Source: Trema orientale (Eukaryota > Streptophyta > Magnoliopsida > Rosales > Cannabaceae). Taken from it: a stretch of DNA of 64,000 nt. This document shows positions 11,883-21,775 of this stretch, piece by piece (the stretch's first letter is position 1; each line of letters begins with the position of its first letter). The stretch spans positions 110,340 to 174,339 of the forward strand of contig JXTC01000340.1 in NCBI GenBank assembly GCA_002914845.1, given 5' to 3'. The notes beneath the pieces are model-generated. The model was given only the letters and a program-made list of their open reading frames with translations, was not told where the DNA came from and did no database searches. Both the position numbers and the translations under genes were made by a program.

Positions 11883-12345
11883 TAGTCACAATTTGTGACT
11901 GATTTTTTTTTTGAACAATTTGTTTTAAATCGTTACGAAAATTGTGGGTTTTTGTTACTCATAGGCACAATTTGTGACTGATTTTTTGCTTTGAAGTCAT
12001 AATTTTATAATTGATAGTCACAACTTTTATGACGCACTTTCTAGGTATATTTTAAATTATTATATTACTCACAATTTTGAAACTAGTAGTCACAATGTTG
12101 TGATTGGTGGTCACAATTTGTTTTACATCGTTACGAAGATTGTGAGTTTTTATTCCTGTTAGGCACAAGTTGTGACTGATTTTTCGCTTTAGAGTCATAA
12201 TTTTGTGACTGATGATCACAACTTTTATGACGTCTTTTCCAGATATATTTTAAATTATTATATTACTCACAATTTTGAAACTGGTAGTCACAATATTGTG
12301 ATTGGTAGTCACAATTTATTTTACATCGTTACGAATAATTAAGAC
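11883..12345. repeat. Tandem ~198-bp repeats with GTCACAA/TTGTGAC words
   Basis: The landmark TTACGAA recurs at 11933, 12131 and 12329. Between them the order is conserved: GGCACAA, TTGTGACTGATTTTT, GTCATAATTTT, TATGACG, TATATTTTAAATTATTATAT, ACTCACAATTTTGAAACT. The short TTGTGAC/GTCACAA words are complementary and could be transposase-binding subterminal repeats; that is inference. Confidence 0.8.
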
Positions 12346-13571
12346 AATTTATATTTTAGTGTAACTAATAGTCACACGTTTGTGACGGGTAGTAATAAAA
12401 GATAGAGAATATACTACTTAATTCATCTTGATTTGCTTTATCACATACAATTAGTCACACAATAAATGTTCCACTAAATATTATTTATTCTCTTTATTGT
12501 TTCGAAGAAACTGTTGACCAAATTAGAATTTAATAAATTATATCAATATTTCTTACAATATGTGCATATCATTCACTAAATTGGTGCCCACCTTACAAAA
12601 TCAAAATAAGTATTCCTATTGGCTAATAATAGTTTAATAATAACTGTTTAAAAATGAAAACTGGTTAACAAGGCCATAACCCACACAAAATCTAATTTTC
12701 ACATGAAAATCTATAACTTACAGATTAGTAGTCACAATGTGTGACTTTATGTCATAAAATATAGGTCATACAATCTATGACAGTAGTCAATATTTATAAC
12801 TTATAGTTACAAATGTTATGACAATAATATATTTATGACTTCTGTCAATGGTTTAATAATTTATAATAGTATTTAACAATGCTCTAAACACACGACATCT
12901 ATTTTTCACATAAAAAATCATGTCATCAAGATTAGTAGTGTAAGACTGTAAGTCACACAATCTGTGGCAGCCATAGGTTTCTCATAATTCTAAAAAATAT
13001 AAGATCTGATTTGTGACTGTAACTCACAATGTGACAACTATACATTTTTTATTACAAGACACACATATTCACTACCAAAATACAATTACAAAAACAAAGC
13101 ATGAATAAAGAAGCTCGGCTGTTTCTTTGGGCGCATATATATATATATAAATATTTAGACTAATTAGATCTTAGCATTTAAAATGAAAAACAAAAGCAAG
13201 AATACCTAGTTTTTCTTCTTCTTCTATATCATTTATCGCAAAACTGATTTTTTTTTTCCCTCAGGAGCCAAACAAAAAGTAGAAAAAAAAGTAAGAAAAA
13301 AACATATAAAGGATTAAAGCAAGGAAAAGCTTAAAAGAAAACGCATATACAGGATTAAAGCAATAATGCAAATAAAACATGACTACAGCTTTTTATATCG
13401 AAAATTTCATTGAAAAACCAAATTAAGGCCATACGAAAATCTATAATATTAATCTTTTCTATATAGCCAAAAATAGAGAGATCTAGAATAGAGAAGACAA
13501 CCCAAAAAAAGGATTAATAGCAAAATAAGAATGAAGAAGATGAGTTAAGATGGATCATCTCAGATCTGAAA

Positions 13572-13784
13572 TCAGTTGGTGTAAAAGTGTACATCGACGT
13601 CCAAGATGGGAATGGCACAAATGGCGAAGAAGATGAAGGGGTGGACAGCTATGGCCTTGCCGTTGGTCTTCATGCTGCCAAACTCTATGGTCGGCTGTGT
13701 CCCTAAAGCTGAGTTTCTAGAGCAATAAAAAAATAAAAAAAGTTTGGAAGTAGGTGATGGGTTGACGAATTGAAGGTTATTCAC
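13572..13784 (-). pseudogene. Exon-like segment inside the MULE
   Basis: The minus strand reads, after a possible acceptor (CAGCTTTAG), GTQPTIEFGSMKTNGKAIAV then HPFIFFAICAIPILDVDVHF plus YTN and a stop at 13572. It contains a hydrophobic span followed by a short polar tail, and is noticeably less AT-rich than its surroundings. It looks like the last exon of a small membrane protein. I do not recognise the parent gene. Its position inside element termini suggests capture, which needs a homologous parent locus to prove. Confidence 0.4.
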
Positions 13785-13977
13785 ACTGAGGGTACTTTGG
13801 ACTTTTTATTATGTGGAGAGTATTATAAATGTCATTATGAAAAAGTGAACTAAAAAAGTCTATTTGCCTCAAATATGAACTATACACGTCAATTTCCCAC
13901 CGAACTTCTCTTCAGTTTTGCGGCTTATCGAGTACCCGATATGGCCTGAAATATCGGCCTTCCAAATGCAATGATAG

Positions 13978-14400
13978 TTGTTGGACTTTTTGGCCCAAAG
14001 TCTTATTGGGCACCCATAGTTGGTGTGTTGGTGTATGGCTGTGGAATACATATCAGATAAAATATTTGAACACTTAATTTGAATCAGCATATTAATATTT
14101 GATAAGACTTCTATTAATTAGGGATTTTCCTATTCATTAGGGATAAGGAAATATCCTTATTTGAATAGATAGGATACGTATGATATCTATTTAATTCATT
14201 AATTAGAAGGCCTAAAATAGAGATAGTGAAAAGTATACGCTCTCTCTCCCAACTCTCTCTCTACCTAAGCAATTCTAGTGATTGCTCTTAAGTAGTAGAA
14301 TTTGTGGTAGTTGTTCTTGTAATGCCAATAACTGCGAGTATTCTAAAAGGAGTTTTTCTTCAACGGACATGAGGCACTAAGGCGATTCCTATACTGCGAT
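13978..14400 (+). repeat. Possible LTR-like fragment
   Basis: The stretch begins TGTTGGACTTTTTGGCCCAA and includes a CT-rich stretch and AGTTTTTCTTCAACGG near 14350-14366. This is reminiscent of a Ty1/copia LTR (TGTTGGA...TTCAAC). No direct repeat, matching second LTR or internal domain was found, so the call is tentative. Confidence 0.25.
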
Positions 14401-15310
14401 ATGTTTGAGAATTCAATCGGTACCACTGTCACCCATACTTCCGATATCAGTGTATTCACCATGGCCCCTTTGGGATCTATCGGGACTGAGAATCCCGATT
14501 AACGGCAAAAGAAGAAGTAGATCCCTAAGAAGAAGAAGAAGAATAGGAGGGAGGGAGGGAGAAGAAACGAGGGATTTTTTTTTCTTTTCATTTTTATATT
14601 TTTTTAAAATTGAAAACTTTAGAAATTTTAATATTATTGTTTCAATTATAAATTTTAATTAATTTTTAAATATGTATGTTTAAATTTTTAAAGGGTATTT
14701 TAGTAAGTTTGGTGGTCAAAATTAGTGTTGACTCACGATCAATTTGAAACAAGTTCCAAATATGAAGGATAATATTGATATTAACCAAAACGTAAAGTTT
14801 AAATTAAACAAACTAACAAAATATAAGGTATAAAAATGATATTATCCATTAACTAATCCTTGTGAATTATAGTATTAAAAAGAAAGTAAGGGTAATGTTT
14901 CTCTTTTTTAAATTCATTTACGTGTTTAACTACACAAACTTTTTTTTTTCAAACATACCTAACAAGTTTATTATCTTTTTTGAATGTGGATCCACATGAT
15001 TAGTGAAATTGGGGTTGGGGGGTTCGGATGGATTTGAATTTTTTCTTCTCTTTTTTGCTCTAACACCAAGTGTTTCATAATATATATTACAATGCGAATC
15101 CTCAATTTAGGACTTTCTTTCAAAATTTTCCGTAGTTAAAACTAATATGCACTTGTTCAGAGAAAATCGAATTTTATTCTCCATGACTAGAAACACAACC
15201 AAAGAATGATATATCTAAAAAGAATTGTTGTACAAACCATTTATCTTGCGTACTCAGTCTTCTTAGGTTTATATATATATATATTTTTTTTTTTGGTAAC
15301 TTTTTAGTTT

Positions 15311-15733
15311 AGGTGAACTGCAAAAAAATATTCTGAAATTTGAGTGTTCTACGATTTAAATTCTAAAGTTTGAACTTCACAAAATAATACCATAATTAAG
15401 AATTTCTAAAAATTAATATTCTGGACTTACTTTTTGACAATCTTAGTATTGAAAAAAATAATAATATTCTCCATTAAAAATTACATTAGTCTTTATTACT
15501 TTACTTAATTTTGAGGATATTATTGTCTTTTACTAGTTAAAATTTTTCAAAAAATCAACTTAGGTAATTTTGAGGATATTATTGCCTTTTACTAGTTAAA
15601 ATTATTCAAAAAATCAACTTAGGTATTAATTTTCAGAATTTCTTAATCTCGAAGTATTATTTTACAGAGTCTAAACTTTATGATTTAAATTGCAGAACAC
15701 TCAAATCTTAGGATATTTTTCTGCAGTTTACCC
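15311..15733. mobile_element. Foldback MITE, Mutator-like (423 bp)
   Basis: About 110 bp at each end form an inverted repeat: left AGGTGAACTGC...ATTTGAGTGTTCTACGATTTAAAT, right the complement ATTTAAATTGCAGAACACTCAAAT...GCAGTTTACCC. Perfect 10-bp flanking repeats TTTTTAGTTT lie at 15301-15310 and 15734-15743. There is no coding content. Confidence 0.8.
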
Positions 15734-16129
15734 TTTTTAGTTTTTATGAAGGACTAACTTTAATTTTCATGTTCTAATTTTGTTCAGTTGCACTAATCGA
15801 GAAAAAAACTTGAAAGAAAAACCAAAACAAAAACAAAATTTCTAAATTGTAGCCTGCAAAAAAAAAATGTCTAGATTGTAATTTTGAAAAACACAAAGTC
15901 AAAATCAGAATTTATTATGTAATATTCCCATGAAGATAACAAAGAGGAACACAATTCTTAAGACTCAGTACTTTGTAAAATGTCTCATATTCGGTTTCAT
16001 TCTTTGTTGTTGTTTTTATCGTTATTGTTATTACTATTAAATTAATTTCGTCTAATGGTATGAATTAAAAGGTTGGTATATATATGTATACGAATTGGTA
16101 TTAAACTTAGTTGCATTATTCTTCTTAAG

Positions 16130-16246
16130 GTTGAGCTTGTTATGGCTCTTGAGGAGGAATTTGATATTGAAATAGAAGATGAAGAAGCCGAGAAAATCAC
16201 AACCGTGCAGGCCGCCATTGATTATATTACTAAGATACAGCATTGA
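16130..16246 (+). pseudogene. ACP last-exon relic, reading frame intact
   Basis: After an acceptor-like CTTCTTAAG the sequence encodes [20 protein letters not shown] and [18 protein letters not shown], then stop. It closely matches the last exon of the ACP gene at 5880-6002 (identical run GAAGAAGCCGAGAAAATCAC), and the shared 3' UTR words AATGACTGAAAATCTAGAGG follow. No exon with the phosphopantetheine serine was found upstream, so on its own it cannot make a carrier protein. An upstream exon too diverged to see is possible but not supported. Confidence 0.75.
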
Positions 16247-16645
16247 GAAGAAGCGCCTAAAGTAATGACTGAAAATCTAGAGGCACGTTTTGGTTTATAG
16301 CTTCTCTACATATTGAATACTGAGCAGTCTCGATATGAACTCGATCGACATATATTCGTTTGTTGTTGTTGTTGTTTGTTTGTTTGTTTTCTTTTTTTTT
16401 CTCTCAATTAAAACCTTGAAAGACTGGCCATACTGTCAATTTGTCATTGTTTCGTATGTGGACTTTCCACCCGACGACCTCACCCGTCCAAATAAGAACC
16501 TTTTCCAGGTGAAACTATGGAATAACAAAACAAAACTTTTTCCTTGTCTAGTCCACTAAATTTTGAAGCTGTATTTTACTTTTGTACCTATTTTATTACT
16601 ACAGTACTGGCAAGTCTAGTTGACAGCAACTAACAAGGATAAAGT

Positions 16646-17372
16646 GAGAACTTTTCAATAGCAAATTTTACTCATTAAGCGATAAAGTGTGCTACTCTAG
16701 ATCTAGACCTATTAATGTGGCCTGAGTGTTATTACGATACTTCCAACCCTGTTATATTCATTGAGAATTCTTCAATGGTAGGTTTTACCCTATCAAGCGA
16801 TAAAGTGCGCTACTCTAGATAGGGGTGTCAATTCGTGTCGACGGGTCGGATTCGTGTCGGATTAAAATCTAATATATACATAAATTATGTCAACCCGAAC
16901 CCGACCCGTGACCCGTCGTGTCAGAAAATCATCAACACTAACCCGACCCGCACCTGAAACGGGCTGACCCGAACCCAACCCGCACAACCCGCTTTGGTGA
17001 ATAACATCCAACTCACAACCCGATTTTGACCCGTCAACCCGTTTTTGACCCGCCAACCCGCTATGACCCGTANCGGGTCAAACGGGTCAAGTTCGTGTCA
17101 AGCGGGTTGACCCGAACCCGACCCGTTTTTATTCGTGTCAGACTGGTCGACCCGAACCCGACCCGCACCCTTTTTCTTCAACCCTAACCCGCAAAAAATC
17201 GTGTCGTGTCGTAACCCGAATTGCCACCCCTAACTCTAGATCTAGACCCATTAATGTGGCTTGGGTGTTATCATAAAATTTTCAATCCTGCTATATTCAT
17301 TGAGAATTCTTCAGTGGCAGATTTTACCCTATCATGCGATAAAGTGTGTCATTCTAGATCTAGATCCAACGA
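16646..17372. repeat. ~118-bp direct repeats, 2.5 copies, one split by a hAT element
   Basis: The unit GAGAATTCTTCAATGG...GCGATAAAGTGTGCTACTCTAGATCTAGACC...TATATTCATT occurs from about 16646, from 16763 and from 17302 (last copy partial). The middle copy is interrupted at ACTCTAGA|TCTAG by the element at 16820-17232. The uninterrupted first copy preserves the pre-insertion sequence. Confidence 0.85.
16820..17232. mobile_element. hAT-type MITE, 413 bp, perfect 8-bp TSD
   Basis: The ends are TAGGGGTGTCAATTCG and CGAATTGCCACCCCTA (inverted repeats), flanked by ACTCTAGA at 16812-16819 and 17233-17240. The interior is dominated by ACCCG/CGGGT words (CCCGACCCG, GGGTCGAC...), which makes it a GC-rich island. 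There is no open frame of note. One base (17073) is undetermined. The 8-bp duplication and the TAGGGGTG end are typical of hAT transposons. Confidence 0.9.
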
Positions 17373-17800
17373 CTAAAATAATAAGAGAGTTTTCACTAGT
17401 TGAGCAGGGCCACGGAAAATTAATCCCCACTATTAAACACACTTATAGTCCTTATCTCAGCCTCAACTAGGACATCGCACACCACTAGGACACTGCACTT
17501 GGTGGCTAGGAAGAAAAAAAAAAAAAAAAGAGTCGTGTTGATGGTAGAGAAGAATGACACTCAAAAGGAATCAATTTCAAAAAGATGTAACTAATAACAG
17601 GAAATAATAAAGTATTGTTCTTTGTTAATTAAACACATCAACATGAAATTAATGATTCAATAATGTCTATTCATAATTTAAGTAAGCATATCAATGGAAT
17701 TAATCTTAATGATTTTAATTCCAATTAATGAAAGTGGAGTAAACAAGTTAATACAAGTACAATTTCACTTTCTTATATACATACAGAATACTGACAAAGT

Positions 17801-17990
17801 GGGTTGGCTCAAGTGGTAAGAGCACCCACTGCCTGGGATCTCGATCCTAAGTTCGAGTCACACTGAGAGTAGATGTGAAAAATGTGAAAACTTATTATCC
17901 CTGATCGAGTGGGGTGGGGATTGGATAGTAGTAGGTATTTCCCTTTAATTTGTAATAAATGGAGGTCATTAGTTAAGCCCTACTTTAAAA
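17801..17990 (+). mobile_element. tRNA-derived SINE
   Basis: GGTTGGCTCAAGTGGTAAGAG is an RNA polymerase III A-box-like word and AGTTCGAGTCAC a B-box-like word about 40 bases later, as in tRNA-derived SINEs. An unrelated body follows (GGGGTGGGGATTGGATAG), ending near the T/A-rich (TA)n at 17990. The region does not fold as a full tRNA (no matching acceptor arm), hence SINE rather than tRNA gene. The end is approximate. Confidence 0.65.
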
Positions 17991-17996
17991 TATATA

Positions 17997-18222
17997 TATA
18001 TATATATATATAGGATACCAATGTATTTTTTTGTCTAATTAAAATTTATTATATGCGTCTTTTCATGATAAAAGTAAAGAGAGAAAGAATATTAAATAAT
18101 GTGCATTTCTTTTCATGCATGTCTTTCCAACTATTAAATCATTATAATCATTATATAAATAGATTGATTAAAAAAAATACATATTGAATTATCACCCATA
18201 TATATATATATATATGGTTGCC
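17997..18222. repeat. MITE of the GGTTGCCAAT family, copy 1
   Basis: From the (TA)n followed by AGGATACCAATGTATTTT to AAAAAAAATACATATTGAATTATCACC, the order of internal words (AATTAAAATTTATTATATGC, TTCATGCATG, CTATTAAATCATTATAATC) matches the adjoining copy in opposite orientation. Borders lie in (TA)n tracts, so the target duplication cannot be read. Confidence 0.5.
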
Positions 18223-18456
18223 AATCCAGTAGGTATTTTTTTTAATCTATTTACAGATATATTTTTTTAACTATTGGATCATCATCTAAAGGTGATCCAA
18301 TGACTATAATGATGTGCATGAAAAGACATGCATCATTAATGATATTTCTCTTTCTTACTTTTTACTATTAAAAATGTGCATGGTAAATTTTAATTGGCCA
18401 AAATGATACCTATGTATAAGTAAAAAAAAACCCTACTGAATTGGTGTCCTATATAT
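18212..18456. repeat. MITE of the GGTTGCCAAT family, copy 2
   Basis: The left end GGTTGCCAATCCAGTAGGTA is complementary to the right end CCCTACTGAATTGGTGTCC, with (TA)n on both outer sides. The core has a second inverted pair around TTGGATCATCATCTAAAGG/TGATCCAATGAC. This is the best preserved member of the family in the window. A TA-type duplication would suggest Tc1/mariner (Stowaway-like), but the TA-rich flanks make that uncertain. Confidence 0.65.
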
Positions 18457-18484
18457 ATATAAATATATATTTAATACCTACATT

Positions 18485-18600
18485 TAAAGGAGATCACCAT
18501 ATAACCTGCTGATACAACATAACAAACTAAATTGAAGAAAGAGAGTATTATCTTGCAATACATAAATGCTTATCAGGAAAACCTTAGCTTGATAATGTTA
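18485..18600 (-). pseudogene. CAND2 relic (last intron and neighbouring exon fragments)
   Basis: GATCACCATATAACCTG resembles the start of CAND2 exon 5 (CACCATATAACCTG). AACAAACTAAATTGAAGAAAGAG matches the last intron, and AATGCTTATCAGGAAAA matches the exon 5 donor region AATGCTTACCAGGAAAA. The segments are rearranged relative to the intact gene and carry no frame. They are read as debris of a third copy of the CAND2 3' end. Confidence 0.5.
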
Positions 18601-18812
18601 TTTATATAATCGATTGCTACACACTAAAAACACAATTTTAATTTACAATCTATATTGACTATTTATCTAATAAATAAAAAAAACTACAAGAATTTAACAT
18701 GATTTGGCCTAATTACTTACATTTATTGGAGATCACCAATAAATATTTTTACCCCCAAAAAAAAAAATTACACCATTACTTTTCGTCGACTCAAAAGTTC
18801 CAAATAATAATA

Positions 18813-18984
18813 GGGGAGGGCTACGGTAGGGGCGTCCCTACGTAGGGTCATGCCTTAATTATCGTTAGATAAGAATCTGTAGGGAATAACGGGAATCTGT
18901 GGAGAATCTATTTATATACAGATTCCCATCCAACGGTGAATAGACAGGGCCCTACGTAGGGGTGTCCCTACTGTAGACGCGCCC
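18813..18984. mobile_element. Mutator-type MITE, copy A (172 bp)
   Basis: The ends are GGGGAGGGCTACGGTAGGGG and CCCTACTGTAGACGCGCCC, with inner mirrored CCCTACGTAGGG words. It is flanked by a perfect 9-bp duplication ATAATAATA (18804-18812 and 18985-18993). Its whole length matches, in reverse orientation, the element at 51850-52020. Confidence 0.85.
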
Positions 18985-19006
18985 ATAATAATAATATGAG
19001 AATTTG

Positions 19007-19230
19007 ACATAAATAATAATATTTTCAACTAAAATATGTTTTATAGTAATATCACAATGTTTTATGATAGGGTCACATTATCAATGACCATAAAATTATG
19101 ACTTTTTAAGACTAATCAATTGTCACAACTTGTGTGACCTTTCTCATAGAACACTAACTCTGTCACACTAAATCATTTTTCAAAACACTTATAGCAAAAT
19201 AATTCTAGTTGAAAATAATCTTATTTATGT
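19007..19230. repeat. Foldback MITE with ACATAAATAA ends
   Basis: ACATAAATAATAATATTTTC followed by AACTAAAAT at the left is mirrored by ATTCTAGTTG followed by AAAATAATCTTATTTATGT at the right. The centre has GTCACA/TGTGAC words like those of the MULE at 11.7 kb. No target duplication was identified. Confidence 0.55.
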
Positions 19231-21068
19231 GGTTTCCCATTATTATGCTATCAGTTTTTACTAATCTAAAAATCTCAAAACCCTATAACTGCTCTTTGCT
19301 TTCACTACTATAAAAATCCATGAATCCTCTGACCAAGTTACATCGACATTCTATATTTTTAGCATTCTCTGTCTCTCTCTCTCTCTCAACTTCTCTCATG
19401 TCTCGCTCTTGATTAACTAAAGGACAAATTTTATTTGTTTTATCAAATTATGGGGGTTTTTTTTTTTTCCACTGAAATTTTCATGTTATAAATATTCCCC
19501 GTGTATAAGTTGCTAGAAAATTACTCCTCTCAAAATTTGTTTATAAGTTATTGGAAATAATGAGAAATTATGGTGGATGTCCTTTTTTTTACACTTTATT
19601 TTAATAAATATCTATTTTTTTTATAGCTAAAAACCAAGTATATGTATTTTTATACTTAGTACATATGCTATATACCAGTTTTAAATTATGTATTGAGTAT
19701 ATGGATTTTTATACTTGATATATGATATTTTACACATAGTATATATTAGAGGTGGCAAAACTGGTTGGGCTAAACAGGCCAGCTGCGGCCCGTCACTGTA
19801 GAATGGGCCCAGATTTGGCCCAATCCTAGAAGTAGGGCTAGGTTAGGCCTATATATTTAGACCCGTCCGGCTTGGCCCGCCAAGCTAGCCCGCATGACCC
19901 GGCCTACCAAAAATATTTTTTTTATTTTGTTTAAAAACGTTTTTAAATAAATTTAAATAAAAAAAACTTTTTCCAATACTTATAAATACACATTCCTTTA
20001 CTCTTTTTTTCACAATTTCAAACTTCAATCTAATTCTAAATAATTTTCTTAAAGTTTTTGTTTTAAATTTTTTTCTTGTCAACTATTCAACTTATATACT
20101 TATAATTTATTTAAGTATTTTTAAATTTTTATCAATAGGAAAAAAAATATAACATATTATTTATTTTTTCATAAATTTTATTTTTAAATTTCTAATATTT
20201 TTAACTAATTATACATATAAAATCTTATTTTTTTATTTTTTTTTTATTTTTTTAAAAGGAGCCAAGAACAGGCTGGCCTATCTTAGCCTATTCCAAGCTC
20301 GGCCTGCCTAGGAGCCCGGCGGGCCTATGGGCTTAGCTCCCCTTTTGAATTTGGGGAAATCAGGAGATATACGGTGTTTTAAAAAATAATGTCAAATATA
20401 CGGTACATTGCTTTTTTAGAAATTTCATACGACATTTTTTCGAAAAATACCACATTTTTTTCACCTCTTTTCATCTTTTACTCACTTAGATCTTAGAGCT
20501 AGGGACCTCGTCTTCTCTGCTCCTAAGGCCAGCAATCTCGTCTCCTCCACTCTCGTCATCAGTGTCGTCTAACTCCCACAGAGGACTTGCGAGAGGAGAA
20601 TGGTGCCACGTGGAAATCATCACTGAAAGTCGGATTTTCTGCCCAAAAGTATGCCTGTTTTCGCTATGATAGTGGATGAAGCTGCCATGATATAATATAG
20701 ACCGGGAAGTCTTCTTCTTCTATTTTTGTTTTGGTTTTTGTGGTATACGATAGTACGGTCAAATAAAATTTTCAATTATTGTTTTGAATCTGTTTTTCTT
20801 TTTGGTTGGTGGCATTGCTTGATTTTTCATGATTATTATTGGATTGTTTAATCTCCTTTTTATTTTAGTATACTTTGCTTCAAATCCTTGATCTATTATG
20901 GTATAGTCAAACAAAATTTTCTATTATTGTATTCTGATTTTTTTTTTTTTTGGTTGCATTGACATTGGACTGATTATTCATGATAATTAGATATAAACTA
21001 TCATTTTTTAAAAATTTTACTATGGAACTTGTTCTAAATCATTTATCTAATATGGCACCTAATACAAA

Positions 21069-21269
21069 GAATCCCAAAAAAGTCTACTATGCTATGATAC
21101 TTGGTGAGAAACTTTTTGAGTGAATTATCCTCATTGTCTGTCCCTAATAGTCATGGACCATGGGAAGTAAAATTGAAGAAAAGATTGAGGAAGAATGGAC
21201 GGAGAAGTATTTGGCTTATTGATCGTCTTGAGGAAAATAGAAGTAACATGATAACCATGTCAGTTTAAG
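21069..21269 (+). pseudogene. Exon-like fragment inside the 4.4-kb element
   Basis: One frame from about 21111 to the stop at 21267-21269 reads RNFLSELSSLSVPNSHGPWE then VKLKKRLRKNGRRSIWLIDR. The spacing of hydrophobic positions and the PxxHGPWEVKL stretch recall plant B3 (REM-type) DNA-binding domains, but similarity is faint. The frame just upstream (MAPNTKNPKKVYYAMILGEK) is out of register. If real, it is a broken captured piece. Confidence 0.2.
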
Positions 21270-21775
21270 CATATTTATAGTATATATAATTTGTGTAAAA
21301 TCCGTGATCAAGTTTATTTGTAGTTTTAATTATCTTTTAATTTATGGTCATTGTGTGTAGGTTGTTTGAGGGGAAAAAAAAAAAGAAGAGTAATTGGGAA
21401 GCCACGACTGCTCTTATTCCTTGTAGAATTGAAGCATATTGTAGATACTATGGCATTACAGGAGCAAAATACGTAGTAGTAACCAGTGAAGCAAATATGA
21501 ACTTTAAGAAACTGAAAGTAGTAACTAAAGTTGCTAATGTTGGGAAATATGGATTCATTTAATATTTTTGTATTGTCAGTTTCTTGTTCATTTCTCTGTT
21601 TCGAACATGAAAAGTCTTCCTCTGTAGTTTTTTTTCTAGTCATAACTCATTTTTGGGATCTATGGTGTTATGTGATTGAATTTGATCTAATCAATATACG
21701 GTTAGTGCAATTTTTATTACCCTTCACTGCCAAATATGACTTTTCCCTCCTTTTTCAGGTATATTTGGTAACTTA

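Larger units (their letters stand above)
11716..13898. mobile_element. Mutator-like element with exon-like insert (candidate Pack-MULE)
   Basis: A 2,183-bp element has long terminal inverted repeats (GGAGAATTAACATGGATAG... left; GGGAAATTGACGTGTATAG... on the right-end reverse complement). Both continue into GTTCATATTTGAGGCAAAT and TTTTTTAGTTCAC. It is flanked by a perfect 9-bp duplication ACCGAACTT (11707-11715, 13899-13907), the Mutator signature. The left half has tandem repeats rich in GTCACAA/TTGTGAC. The right half carries an exon-like open segment on the minus strand. No transposase frame was seen, so it is non-autonomous. Confidence 0.8.

Noticed and set aside
17801-17880. tRNA-like sequence
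   Set aside because: It has A- and B-box-like words but no complementary acceptor arm or proper anticodon arm; better explained as a SINE head.
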